Positions 1 through 8,301 of a DNA stretch of 49,049 nucleotides are shown here, piece by piece. Below the pieces are notes generated by a model that did not search any database, was not told the origin of the DNA, and saw nothing but the letters and a program-made list of their open reading frames with translations. Origin of the DNA: a candidate division CSSED10-310 bacterium (GTDB lineage: Bacteria > CSSED10-310 > JAFGJC01); assembly GCA_016927905.1 (NCBI GenBank), contig JAFGLW010000003.1, positions 1 through 49,049 on the forward strand, read 5' to 3'. The stretch's first letter is position 1. Every line of letters starts with the position of its first letter. The position numbers were made by a program, and so were the translations under genes.

Positions 1-24
1 GCTATCGCCCTGAAAAAACGATGA
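1..24 (+). CDS. C-terminal end of an upstream gene (partial; possibly mnmG)
   Basis: Reading from base 1 gives seven codons (AIALKKR) and then TGA at 22-24, which overlaps the ATG of the next gene (ATGA). A hydrophobic-then-Lys-rich end is how many MnmG (GidA) proteins finish, and gidA-gidB (mnmG-rsmG) adjacency is common in bacteria. Seven residues cannot prove identity. The overlap itself is a typical translational-coupling junction, so an upstream gene in this frame is plausible. Confidence 0.35.
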   Translation, partial: AIALKKR

Positions 25-689
25 CGACCGCCTGGAACCGGAAACTACGGGAACCCGGATCCGGCATGGAAACTCTGGACAGTTCGGTGAGGGGCCGGCT
101 GGCGGAGTATCTTGAGTTGCTGGAAACCTGGAACCGGGCATACAACCTGACGGGCATTCCGCGGGAAAAATGGATGGAACGGATCGTTCTGGAATCAGCC
201 GCCGCCGCGCATTCCGTCCCCCGGAAGATACCCGATGGACCCTGGATCGACATGGGTACCGGCGCTGGAATTCCCGGTATCATTGTCGCGGTCCTGGAAC
301 CGGAGCATGAAATCCACCTGGTTGATTCCCGGGCCAAACGGACGGATTTTCTGGTTCATGTTAAATCGCGCCTGAACCTGCAGAACACCCGCATCATACG
401 TGACCGGATCGAAAATGTTGCCGATCGGATCAAGACGGATCTGCAACCCTATGTCGTGGCATTCGCCCGGGCACTGGCTCCGATGCCGTCGGTTTTGGCT
501 CTCGCCTGCGGCGTCCTGGCTTCCGGCGGCTTTCTCATCGTTCCCGGGGGTGGTGTCGACGGGAAAAAAATTGTATTATCGGAACATCAAGGATGCAGGT
601 GGGAGATTCTGAAGGTCCGGGATAACCTGTCCGGCCTGAAGAGAACAGATTCCTGGGTGGTTATGATGAAGAAAGGTGCGATGCAATGA
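21..689 (+). CDS. rsmG: 16S rRNA (guanine-N7)-methyltransferase RsmG
   Basis: A 222-residue cytosolic SAM-dependent methyltransferase of the GidB/RsmG family, which modifies G527 of 16S rRNA (E. coli numbering). Visible family marks are the N-terminal helix with WNRAYNLTGI (about residues 37-46), the SAM-binding stretch DMGTGAGIPGI (about 77-87), the acidic residue in VDSRAKR (about 101-107), and ARALAP in the second half. The length is normal. The ATG at 21 overlaps the stop of the preceding frame. A second ATG at 66 (METLDSS) is an alternative that loses only 15 non-conserved residues. No clear Shine-Dalgarno is seen for either. The gene ends in an ATGA overlap with the next gene, so the two are probably co-translated. 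Confidence 0.93.
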   Translation: MTTAWNRKLREPGSGMETLDSSVRGRLAEYLELLETWNRAYNLTGIPREKWMERIVLESAAAAHSVPRKIPDGPWIDMGTGAGIPGIIVAVLEPEHEIHLVDSRAKRTDFLVHVKSRLNLQNTRIIRDRIENVADRIKTDLQPYVVAFARALAPMPSVLALACGVLASGGFLIVPGGGVDGKKIVLSEHQGCRWEILKVRDNLSGLKRTDSWVVMMKKGAMQ

Positions 690-2044
690 AAAAGCATCAC
701 TGTCCACCGGTGCCAATGACCATCACCCGGTTCAGCCGGGATCGCATTGAATTGAAATCGACTTCCGATGCATCCGTTTTCGTGAAAATACCATCCATTG
801 CAGGCATATATCTGCTGGTAATCGGCAGCATCGAAATGCTGACAGTCCGGTCCATTCTGCCCGGGCCAGGTTATATTCTGGCACTCACCGGTGCTCTCAT
901 TCTCTACCTGGCTTTCCGGCTCCGCCGGAAATCCTGGGAGATCATATTTGACGGTTCGAACCAAATCATCCATGGATTGCTGGGATATCAAAAGGAAATC
1001 CCTTTTTCTGACGTTCTGAGTATATTCCTGATTCCCGAAGCCGATTCGGATTTATGGCGGGTGGAGATTGAACTCAAGGACAAATCCAGCCCCGTGGCTG
1101 CATGGGATTACCCAATGGATGTGGCCCGGATGCTGGGGCATCACCTCAGTTACGTGATTGCGCGTCCTTTGAAGATTCACCCCCTGATTCAACCTCCGGA
1201 TCCCCATGAAATCCAGTGGGAATTGCAATACAAGATGCCCAAAGCCCGGTTCCCGGCCGAATGGATGGTGCTTGCTGCTGCCGCAGGAGCGCTGACGGCT
1301 GTGTTTTTCGAGTATTCCGCACTCAATCTGTTCAGCCTGCTGTTCTTCCCCCGGTGGCTGTTGATCATGGCGGTGGCGGTTCCAGGGGCTGTCCTGGCGG
1401 TCAACGCACTGGACCGGCGGGGCGTCACGGCAATGGCAGGGTATATTTCGGGAGTGATCGCGGGCATTATCTGTAGCGCTGTGGCCGGATTGAAATGGCC
1501 GGCATGCGCTGCGGCTGGATTGATCGCTCCGGCCTTCTTCAGTATTCTGCTTCTGAACACCGCGATGCAGAAAAAACGTTCCATCCTCCTGTGGATCGCC
1601 TTGATCCTCTGCGCATCGGCGGGTCTTCCCCTGACCCTGAAATCGGTTTCAGCATACTACTCCTTCCGCCAGATCGATCCCGGAATCATCGAGAAAATCA
1701 TCATTCAATCCACATCGATCGAAACCAATCCCAAAACATGGATCCTGGAGAAACCTTTTGAGATCAGGGCAATCACCATCGATCTGGGAAATGCCGAAAT
1801 AATCAAATCCTTTCGGTCCGCACGATCCAGATTGCTTAAAATGGAGCTGGTCAGGCCGTTCGGTCCCGACAGCCGGCTGATTATCTGCCGGGAAGGCACC
1901 GGGCAGGCAGCCAGGGTCATCCTGGAAATCTGGGACGATTTCTGGTATAGACCGAAACGATTGGCGGTCCTTTCATCGGCCGATCTGGACTTGACGCTGA
2001 CCAGGATCAGCGAGCAGTACGGATTCTGGCCTCCGGAGTATTGA
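686..2044 (+). CDS. Multi-pass membrane protein of unknown function
   Basis: 452 residues; I do not recognise a family. Two hydrophobic helices lie near residues 38-54 and 60-79. A soluble part of about 100 residues follows, beginning with a beta-rich segment (WEIIFDG, then EIPFSDVLSIFL) reminiscent of small PH-like membrane-associated folds. Five more helices lie near 192-210, 222-241, 247-268, 271-291 and 299-317, followed by a polar C-terminal domain of about 130 residues. The start ATG overlaps the rsmG stop (ATGA, 686-689). A second Met at residue 11 is possible. The HD-domain gene follows with almost no gap, so all three genes probably share one transcript. Function is unknown. Confidence 0.8.
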   Translation: MKKHHCPPVPMTITRFSRDRIELKSTSDASVFVKIPSIAGIYLLVIGSIEMLTVRSILPGPGYILALTGALILYLAFRLRRKSWEIIFDGSNQIIHGLLGYQKEIPFSDVLSIFLIPEADSDLWRVEIELKDKSSPVAAWDYPMDVARMLGHHLSYVIARPLKIHPLIQPPDPHEIQWELQYKMPKARFPAEWMVLAAAAGALTAVFFEYSALNLFSLLFFPRWLLIMAVAVPGAVLAVNALDRRGVTAMAGYISGVIAGIICSAVAGLKWPACAAAGLIAPAFFSILLLNTAMQKKRSILLWIALILCASAGLPLTLKSVSAYYSFRQIDPGIIEKIIIQSTSIETNPKTWILEKPFEIRAITIDLGNAEIIKSFRSARSRLLKMELVRPFGPDSRLIICREGTGQAARVILEIWDDFWYRPKRLAVLSSADLDLTLTRISEQYGFWPPEY

Positions 2045-2046
2045 AA

Positions 2047-2589
2047 ATGATGAGTCGGGAACAGGCCATAACGTTGATTCGATCAAAGGTCCCCAATCGG
2101 AATCTGATCAACCATATGATCGCCGTGGGTGCGATCATGGAAACACTCGCCTCCAGATTCCAACAGGACCCGGGCAAATGGATGCTGACCGGTATTCTGC
2201 ATGATATCGACCTGGGGGAAACAGATGATCCGGCGGTTCACGGTAAACTGGGAGCGTCATGGCTGAAGGAAATGGGCATGGATCGAGACATCTGTGATGC
2301 GGTTACGGCTCACGCCGGTCACGGCACCTGCGATACTCCATTGTCCAAAGCCTTGATTGCAGCCGATCAGTTGTCCGGTCTGGTTGTCGCCTGCGCTCTG
2401 GTCAAAGATAGAAAACTGGATAACGTGACACCCGATACGGTGCTGAAACGGTTCAAGGAGAAGCGATTCGCAGCCGGTGCGGATCGAAACAAGATTATGT
2501 CCTGCTCCGATCTGGACCTGACCCTGAGGGAATTCGTCGAGATCTCATTGGATGCGATGAAAACAATTGCCCCGGAAATCGGATTATGA
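2047..2589 (+). CDS. HD-domain (HDIG-type) metal-dependent phosphohydrolase
   Basis: 180 residues with the HD superfamily ligand set: a first His (H23, in NLINHMIAVG), the H52-D53 pair in ILHDIDLGE, a His in the AVTAHAGH segment (about H89), and a late Asp in AADQ (about D107). HDIG-type proteins hydrolyse phosphoesters such as nucleotides or cyclic nucleotides; the substrate is not visible here. The chosen start is the ATG at 2047, because the GGAG at 2035-2038 lies 8 nt away. A TTG at 2041 overlapping the previous stop and an ATG at 2050 are alternatives. The 3' end overlaps the convergent lipoprotein gene by 6 bp. The protein has no membrane segment and is probably cytosolic. Confidence 0.85.
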   Translation: MMSREQAITLIRSKVPNRNLINHMIAVGAIMETLASRFQQDPGKWMLTGILHDIDLGETDDPAVHGKLGASWLKEMGMDRDICDAVTAHAGHGTCDTPLSKALIAADQLSGLVVACALVKDRKLDNVTPDTVLKRFKEKRFAAGADRNKIMSCSDLDLTLREFVEISLDAMKTIAPEIGL

Positions 2590-3123
2590 CAGCGTTATCT
2601 CGATAAAAATATCCAGGAAGGTAAAAAAGATATCCCAGAAAAATTCGAACAGCAGCGGATCGAATTCACCGTCGATTTCGCCGCGATCCAGCATGGACGG
2701 ATATGCCTGTACCACCAGAAGAGCCGTAGTCTCCCGGATAACCTGGTGGGCCGACCACCCTTTCAGCAGGGCCGGATCCAGAAGATCGACCAGAATGCCA
2801 TCGTCCAAAAGACTCCCGGTATCCGTCTGAAACCGGTAACTCCTGGGATCGATCCGGTCACCCTCGGGCGACAAAATCAGTATCCTGCCGTTTCCGTCGG
2901 GGGTGATGAATACTTTTCCCCATTCCATGTAGATCAGCTCACCCGACCGGAAATATTCGATCCTCAGATCCCGCCAGTGCCGCAGATCGGTTTGATCGGC
3001 GGCATCGGTCATGGTTTGCCCGGTGTCCACCGGCTGAACCTCCGGTGGCGCGTGGATGCACCCGGCAAGCAGCGACAGCAGGATTAAGAATTCGGTCAAT
3101 CGGGCTGGGAAAGAGCGGTTCAT
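2584..3123 (-). CDS. Predicted lipoprotein of unknown function
   Basis: 179 residues beginning with a lipoprotein signal: charged start, hydrophobic core LILLSLLAG and lipobox Cys at residue 22 (LAGC). The mature part is about 157 residues with a short acidic spacer after the Cys and beta-rich segments (IEYFRSGELIYMEWGKVFI, then RILILSPEGDRI). It ends in a very hydrophobic aromatic tail (FEFFWDIFFTFLDIFIEI) that could be a second membrane contact. I recognise no family. It is transcribed opposite to the HD gene, with a 6-bp tail-to-tail overlap, and divergently from the phosphohydrolase gene at 3326. A good sigma-70-like promoter lies almost on top of its start codon (see 3130-3159). Confidence 0.72.
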   Translation of the reverse strand: MNRSFPARLTEFLILLSLLAGCIHAPPEVQPVDTGQTMTDAADQTDLRHWRDLRIEYFRSGELIYMEWGKVFITPDGNGRILILSPEGDRIDPRSYRFQTDTGSLLDDGILVDLLDPALLKGWSAHQVIRETTALLVVQAYPSMLDRGEIDGEFDPLLFEFFWDIFFTFLDIFIEITLS

Positions 3124-3129
3124 GAAAAT

Positions 3130-3159
3130 ATTCTATCGGAAACAGCGCCCGCCTGTCCA
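3130..3159 (-). promoter_or_regulatory. Sigma-70-like promoter for the lipoprotein at 2584-3123
   Basis: On the minus strand, a -35 TGGACA (3154-3159) and a -10 TAGAAT (3130-3135) are separated by 18 nt. Only six bases separate the -10 from the ATG at 3123, so transcription would begin at or within a base or two of the start codon, giving a leaderless or near-leaderless mRNA. No Shine-Dalgarno can be present in so short a leader. Confidence 0.5.
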
Positions 3160-3325
3160 GCACGGTGTACCGGATGGATGAACGCGATCTGTCAACCTGC
3201 ATTATTGAATGCACAGCCGGAAACTCCGGCCCGGTGACCCCGGCAGACAAGGTGGCGCAGTCACCGGTTTGCATGATACTGTGTATTTCCGGAAAACAGC
3301 GGATGAAACGGAGGCGAGACCCATC

Positions 3326-4237
3326 ATGAACCATCGGTTGGCAGCTGGATTGATCCTGATGTTGTGCCTGAATCCATATGTCGGTGCTCAGCAGCAGAAT
3401 CCACCCACGATCACCCTGGGAACATTCAACATCCAGGAATTGGGCAAAACGGTTGATCCGGCCCGGATCACCCGGCTGGCTGATATATGCCGGGGCATCG
3501 ATCTTCTGGCTGTGCAGGAGGTGGCGGAGAACGGAACCGGCGTTCCGGACCTGGCGGCGGTGATGGGTTCGGAGTATCTGCATGCGGTTTCGGAAATCAC
3601 CACCCACGAACGATTGGGATTGATCTGGAAACCACCCGTCACACTCCTGCAGCCCTGCGAATTCCTGCCCGATCTGGTACTGGGCAGAAAACCCTTCACG
3701 GGTGTGTTCCGCGCCGGGAACTTCGATTTCCGGGTGGTGGTGGTACACCTGTTCTGGGAAGGTTCAAAGAAAACATATCCGCATACTCGGGGCGTGGAAC
3801 TGACCCTGCTGGACGACTGGCTCTGCCGACGGGTGGATCCCGAGCTGGATCTGATTCTGATGGGGGATTTCAACGAGCCGAACATGTTCTACAACATGAC
3901 TTTTCCACCCTCTTACGGTTTCCATGACCTGTTTTATCGTCTGCTCACCCGGCACAACCTGATCTCAGTATCCATGGAGAAACGGATCCCGACCAGCATC
4001 GTCAATCAGAATATTTACGACCATATCCTGTTCAATCCGTCTCATTGGTTCTGCGAGGAATACATGGGTCTGGAAGGCGTCGAGATCGTAAGATGGGAAC
4101 GCGCGTTTGATCTGAATCAGAACGATACCCTGGAATGGCCGGAATATGAAATCGCCAAAACCATGGTCTCCGATCACAGACTGGTCAAGGCGGCATTCCG
4201 GATCGATCTGGAGGATGACGACGAGAATCCGCAATGA
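3326..4237 (+). CDS. Secreted endonuclease/exonuclease/phosphatase family protein
   Basis: 303 residues with an N-terminal signal peptide (MNHRLAAGLILMLCLNPYVGA). The mature part follows the DNase-I-like (EEP) fold order: TFNIQELG near residue 33, catalytic Glu in LAVQEV (E65), the conserved His region VVVVHLFW near 137, GDFNEPN at 180-186, the YDHILF segment near 231, and the C-terminal SDH at 282-284. Family members cleave DNA or phosphoesters using a divalent metal; the substrate here is unknown. The ATG at 3326 was chosen because GGAGG (3310-3314) precedes it by 11 nt and the signal peptide starts there. An in-frame ATG at 3209 would add 39 unrelated residues. A 200-bp divergent gap separates it from the lipoprotein gene. 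Confidence 0.85.
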   Translation: MNHRLAAGLILMLCLNPYVGAQQQNPPTITLGTFNIQELGKTVDPARITRLADICRGIDLLAVQEVAENGTGVPDLAAVMGSEYLHAVSEITTHERLGLIWKPPVTLLQPCEFLPDLVLGRKPFTGVFRAGNFDFRVVVVHLFWEGSKKTYPHTRGVELTLLDDWLCRRVDPELDLILMGDFNEPNMFYNMTFPPSYGFHDLFYRLLTRHNLISVSMEKRIPTSIVNQNIYDHILFNPSHWFCEEYMGLEGVEIVRWERAFDLNQNDTLEWPEYEIAKTMVSDHRLVKAAFRIDLEDDDENPQ

Positions 4238-4306
4238 TCCTGCTTTTCCGGCCGGAAACAATCCGGTTCGATCGAATTGAAAGAACTCGGAACGGGAAGG
4301 CCGTGC

Positions 4307-4335
4307 TTGCGTTCGGCAACGGATTGGTGTAGAAT
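4307..4335 (+). promoter_or_regulatory. Sigma-70-like promoter for the gene at 4381
   Basis: -35 TTGCGT at 4307-4312 and -10 TAGAAT at 4330-4335, with a 17-nt spacer. The predicted start point near 4342 gives a leader of about 40 nt containing a strong Shine-Dalgarno (AGGAGGT, 4365-4371) nine bases before the ATG at 4381. The -10 matches those found upstream of 3123 and 32864. Confidence 0.55.
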
Positions 4336-4380
4336 TATGGCGACTTTTTTCGACAATTCGCAGCAGGAGGTGGGAACAAC

Positions 4381-5706
4381 ATGGCGGTTAAACCGATTAT
4401 AGCTCTGGTGATGATTGCATCGATCTGCCTGCCGGTCGTGTCAGCTCAGGATATTGAACCGCAGAACCCGTTTCCCATTTACCCCGAAACCACCCAGCTC
4501 GGGGATTTTCTGTGCAGGCTGACATTCTGGCGCGGATTGCCGCCATGCTTCAAAGGAACAATTCCGCATGGTTCCTATGTGTTGTACCCCACCCGTCAGA
4601 AAGCCAGAATCATCATCGACAGTTTCTTGATCTACGGGCTGTACAGCCAGGAATTACTGGTCTCCTTCTTCGGCAGCCTGAGTACCGGGGCGTATCGGCC
4701 CGAGCCGTCCATCCCGGTGGGCAATTACTGGGATTCAGCATATTTCGCTCTGGTACAGCTTGACAACCGGATCGAAGCCAAGAAACTGCTGATGGATATC
4801 GTGTTTGAACGGGATTGGGCCCGGGGCAAGTTCCCGAATGAGCGGTTCAAGGCTCTGCGGGTGCTGGCCAACGAAAGAGTCATCACACTGCGCGAATACA
4901 AACCCCTGGTCGAATCCCTTCAGGTGGAAATCACCAAACCCGTTCCCGACATGAACTGGGTCAACGCCATCGTCTACGCCCTGTCCAGTTTCCGGGAGTG
5001 GAACGACGAGTTGCTTCCGATTTTCGAGGAAGTGATGACCGTGACACCGCCCGGAAATTACCAGACGCTTCTCCAGGCATTCATCGATTTCAATATACCG
5101 GATGAGGGGGAATTCATCATCGATCAGGTGATTCAGGGAAAAGTGCAGGATCTCGAAGATCGGAAGCTGTGCGTCCGGGCAGCCTATGTCCTGGATTCGG
5201 AGCTTGCTGAAATCAAACTGAAACAATATCTGGATACCCTGAAATCCCGGGAGGAGCAGGCTGAGTTGAACCGGTTCGTCGTCAACACACTCGAACGCTT
5301 GAAATGGTATGGGAATTGGGAAATCATCGAGTCCAGCGAAAGTATCGATCCCGGACTGAAAAACGAAAAGATCGCGTTCAGAATGACCAAAAGCCTGGAT
5401 CCGGATGACGATGTCGTCAATTTCAGCATGACCATGCAGATTTCCTGGGAACCGGGACAGCTCAAACCCATCGGGCTGGAAGAAACCTATGAAACAAACA
5501 ACGTTTCATTCCACGTCACTCCGGAAAAACTCACATTCACGATCACGTATCCGGAGGAACACATGCGTATCGAAAAACCCTTCTTGATCAAGGAGGGAAC
5601 CGGCAGGGAAGTCGGGCGGACCTATCTCAGGTTTCCCGTTCCCGGAGAAAAAGATCGCCGGGGCGATCCCAAGTACGGATGGATACTGATCGAAAAGATC
5701 GGTTGA
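4381..5706 (+). CDS. Secreted protein of unknown function
   Basis: 441 residues; no family recognised. A clear signal peptide (about residues 1-22, cut after PVVSA) indicates export. The middle part (about 120-310) is helix-rich and looks like loose HEAT/Armadillo-type pairs (LRVLANERVITLREYKPLV, then TLLQAFIDFNIPDEGEFII), with no exact repeat. The last 120 residues are beta-rich (DVVNFSMTMQISWEPG, then VSFHVTPEKLTFTITY), perhaps an Ig-like or carbohydrate-binding-like fold. The start is firm: AGGAGGT lies 9 nt upstream and a good promoter precedes it. It appears to be transcribed alone, because an intrinsic terminator overlaps its stop codon. The role is unknown. Confidence 0.75.
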   Translation: MAVKPIIALVMIASICLPVVSAQDIEPQNPFPIYPETTQLGDFLCRLTFWRGLPPCFKGTIPHGSYVLYPTRQKARIIIDSFLIYGLYSQELLVSFFGSLSTGAYRPEPSIPVGNYWDSAYFALVQLDNRIEAKKLLMDIVFERDWARGKFPNERFKALRVLANERVITLREYKPLVESLQVEITKPVPDMNWVNAIVYALSSFREWNDELLPIFEEVMTVTPPGNYQTLLQAFIDFNIPDEGEFIIDQVIQGKVQDLEDRKLCVRAAYVLDSELAEIKLKQYLDTLKSREEQAELNRFVVNTLERLKWYGNWEIIESSESIDPGLKNEKIAFRMTKSLDPDDDVVNFSMTMQISWEPGQLKPIGLEETYETNNVSFHVTPEKLTFTITYPEEHMRIEKPFLIKEGTGREVGRTYLRFPVPGEKDRRGDPKYGWILIEKIG

Positions 5707-5712
5707 TTTTTT
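5685..5712 (+). terminator. Intrinsic terminator overlapping the stop codon of the gene at 4381-5706
   Basis: ACTGATC (5685-5691), loop GAAAA, GATCGGT (5697-5703) form a seven-pair stem with one G-T wobble. TGATTTTTT then runs to 5712, ending in six T. The hairpin lies inside the last codons and the T-tract begins just after the TGA (5704-5706). Confidence 0.6.
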
Positions 5713-5855
5713 ATCCGGATTGACAGGCTGATCCACCCGTTCGGTTCAAAGTTGAATTCGGCAGGATGGTTTGATCAATGAACGAACGGCCGATATCACA
5801 TGGAGGTTGCCTGCCCGGATGCCCCCTGATAGGATGACGGATAAAGGAGTCGGGA

Positions 5856-7229
5856 ATGAAAACGATGCTGGAATCCATTATCCGCCGCTACAATCGAGAA
5901 GTGGATTATCTTGAAATCAGGGTGGAGGAAACGGAGGAGCTGTCCATCGGATTCAAAGGTCCCGGCGTGGACATGATCAATCAGAGTTCGGAAAAGGGCG
6001 GTTGCGTCAGGGCGTTGTTCAAGGGAGGCTGGGGTTTCGCCACATTCAACCGGATTGACGAAACGGAGATTTCTCGGTTCGTCCAATCCGCTGTCCGGCA
6101 ATCCCGTCTTCTGGGAAAGGAGATCTCCCGGTTCGCACCCGTTCCGGTCGTGGATGCGGTGGTCGGGCTGAAGGTGAAAACGGATCCGCGCGATATCCCC
6201 CTGGAAAGAAAAATGGACATCCTGTCCGCCTATAACCAGCAGATTCTGGAGTCGGATCCCTGTATCCGAATGTCCAATGTCCGCTATCTCGACAAAGCCA
6301 AGCATACCTGGCTGGCCACATCCGATGGCAGTTTTGTCGAACAGGAATCCATCGACATCGGCGGGGGACTGGTGGCGATTGCCATGAAGAACGGGCAAAC
6401 CCAGATGAGTTCTGTGGGATTCGGCAGCTCCAATGATTTCAATGTGGTGTGCGGAAAAGAAAAGGACATCGAGAAAGCCTGCCGCCATGCCGCTGAGTTG
6501 CTGGAAGCCCCGCCCATAACCGGCGGCGTATACACCGTTGTGGCCGACCCCAGACTGGCGGGTGTGTTCGTCCACGAATCGTTCGGTCACACCAGCGAAG
6601 GAGAAAAGGTATTCGAAAACGAAAGCCTGGCGGAAGTCATGAAAATGGGCAAGCAGTTCGGATCTCCGATCCTGAACATTTACGATACCGGACTGGAACC
6701 GGGATACCGTGGTGCCCTGGTATATGACGACGAAGGTGTTCCGGCCGAAAAGACGGTTCTGATCGAAAACGGTGTTCTGGTCGGCAGGCTGCATTCCCGG
6801 GAGACGGCCGGTAAGATGGGTGAAAAGGCAACCGGTAACGGACGGGCGTTGGATTATAAATACCCGCCCATTCCCCGGATGCGCACCACATGTATTGCAC
6901 GGGGTGATGCCGATCCGGGACAAATGGTTCGCGAGATCGAGCTGGGAGTCTATGCGGTGGATGCCCTGGGCGGTCAGGGAGGGGAGATGTTTTCGTTTAC
7001 GGCAGGACGGGCTTACATGATCCGGAACGGCCGAATCGCTGAAATGGTCCGGAACGTCACCCTGTCCGGAAACCTGTTCGCAACCCTGAAAAACATCGAT
7101 GCTGTCGGAAACGATTTCGCCGTTCAGGATTCAGGTGGCGGCTGTGGAAAGGGTGCCCAGTTTCCGCTGCCGGTCAGCTCCGGCAGCCCGTCAATCCGTA
7201 TCCGAAATGTGGTGATCGCGGGGAAATAA
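5856..7229 (+). CDS. tldD: TldD/PmbA-family metallopeptidase (TldD-like)
   Basis: 457 residues. TldD forms the catalytic subunit with TldE (PmbA) in E. coli, processing peptides such as microcin precursors. Here the zinc-site signature HESFGHTSEGE is intact (H240, E241, H245) and the typical C-terminal CGKGAQ...P...IRNVVIAGK block is present (C430). The start is supported by AAAGGAG at 5843-5849, 6 nt before the ATG. The paralogue TldE is not found anywhere in this window, although the two are often adjacent, so it must be elsewhere or the protein works alone. It is cytosolic with no signal peptide. The kinase gene starts 25 bp after its stop. Confidence 0.9.
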   Translation: MKTMLESIIRRYNREVDYLEIRVEETEELSIGFKGPGVDMINQSSEKGGCVRALFKGGWGFATFNRIDETEISRFVQSAVRQSRLLGKEISRFAPVPVVDAVVGLKVKTDPRDIPLERKMDILSAYNQQILESDPCIRMSNVRYLDKAKHTWLATSDGSFVEQESIDIGGGLVAIAMKNGQTQMSSVGFGSSNDFNVVCGKEKDIEKACRHAAELLEAPPITGGVYTVVADPRLAGVFVHESFGHTSEGEKVFENESLAEVMKMGKQFGSPILNIYDTGLEPGYRGALVYDDEGVPAEKTVLIENGVLVGRLHSRETAGKMGEKATGNGRALDYKYPPIPRMRTTCIARGDADPGQMVREIELGVYAVDALGGQGGEMFSFTAGRAYMIRNGRIAEMVRNVTLSGNLFATLKNIDAVGNDFAVQDSGGGCGKGAQFPLPVSSGSPSIRIRNVVIAGK

Positions 7230-7254
7230 TATCCGGATTCATTTTTGAAATGCG

Positions 7255-8295
7255 ATGTTACGGGAAAGACAGGTCATGGATTCAAGCTCCACGCTGGCAC
7301 TGAGACTGACTTATCCGGGCAGAGTCAGATTGAACGTGCATGCCCATCCGCCGCTCAGCCGGGTGATCGATGTTCCGCCCGAAGGCGTGGTGATCGGCAC
7401 CGACCTCGACACCGTTCTCCTTATCGATGATCCCCTGGTTTCACCCCGGCATATCGTCCTCTACCGGGACGGGCAACGCTGGATGGTTCGCGATTTGAAC
7501 AGCGAAAACGGCACTTTCATCAATCGTGGACTCATCCATCAGGCGGCGGTTTTTCCGGGAGACAGCCTCCAGATCGGCAATACCGAGCTGTCCATCCAGT
7601 ATGAACCGTCGATCCGGGACATTGGCTGGATGAAACGAAGCGGCGAATGGGTACAGATACCCGGAATCATCGCTCATGAACTGAAAAACTATCTGCATGT
7701 GCTGGATACCGGCGTGGAACACCTGGGCAGCGATCCGGAAGTGGAACGGCGATTCAAGAGCCAGATCGAGGTGATGAAACTGGCCCGGGAAAAGATCGAC
7801 GAGCTTGCCCAGAATCTTCGGGACGGTTGCATACCCCCGCGCATGGAATCGGTGAACCTGCATGAAATACTTTGGGAACAATGCGCCGTGCTGGAACCGG
7901 CCGCGGCATTGCGGGGAATCCGGCTGAATGTGGACATTCCCCCTGGCAATACCTGGATCCGGGCGGACCGGCGACAGATGGGCCGGTGTATGCTGAATCT
8001 TCTTAAAAACGCCGTCGAGGCCTGCCGGATCGATGAAGAAGTGAGCCTGTCCACCCGGTCCGATGACCGGAGCGTTCACGTCCGGATACGGGATACCGGC
8101 ATCGGAATGGATGCGGAAACCGCCCGTTCCATGTGGGCACCCCTGTTCACTACAAAACCCGACGGGAACGGACTGGGTGCATTTATCGCCAGAACCGTCA
8201 TTCAAAGGCATGAAGGGCGCGTTTTTGTGGAAAGCATGCCGGATCGGGGAACCACCGTGGAGATATTCCTGCCGATAGTTTCCCATGGAGATTGA
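7255..8295 (+). CDS. FHA-domain sensor histidine kinase
   Basis: 346 residues without membrane helices, so a soluble kinase. An FHA domain spans about residues 40-115, with S63-P-R-H66 and N85-G-T-F. The arginine that normally follows the IG motif is Thr in IGTDLD, which may weaken phosphothreonine binding. The kinase core has the H-box IIAHELKN (H141), N-box LLKNAVEA (about N252), G1 box DTGIGM (280-285), the TTKPDGNGLG lid/G2 region (about 299-308), and a final GTTVEIFLP strand. The ATG at 7276 (residue 8), with GGGAAAG 7 nt upstream, is a real alternative start. The partner response regulator follows 6 bp later, so they form a two-component pair. The FHA domain suggests input from Ser/Thr phosphorylation rather than an external ligand (inference). 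Confidence 0.88.
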   Translation: MLRERQVMDSSSTLALRLTYPGRVRLNVHAHPPLSRVIDVPPEGVVIGTDLDTVLLIDDPLVSPRHIVLYRDGQRWMVRDLNSENGTFINRGLIHQAAVFPGDSLQIGNTELSIQYEPSIRDIGWMKRSGEWVQIPGIIAHELKNYLHVLDTGVEHLGSDPEVERRFKSQIEVMKLAREKIDELAQNLRDGCIPPRMESVNLHEILWEQCAVLEPAAALRGIRLNVDIPPGNTWIRADRRQMGRCMLNLLKNAVEACRIDEEVSLSTRSDDRSVHVRIRDTGIGMDAETARSMWAPLFTTKPDGNGLGAFIARTVIQRHEGRVFVESMPDRGTTVEIFLPIVSHGD

Positions 8296-8301
8296 GATGT
8301 C

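Noticed and set aside
4245..4258. Perfect palindrome TTTCCGGCCGGAAA after the phosphohydrolase gene
   Set aside because: It has no loop or T-tract, so it is not a convincing intrinsic terminator; it may be a protein site but nothing supports that.
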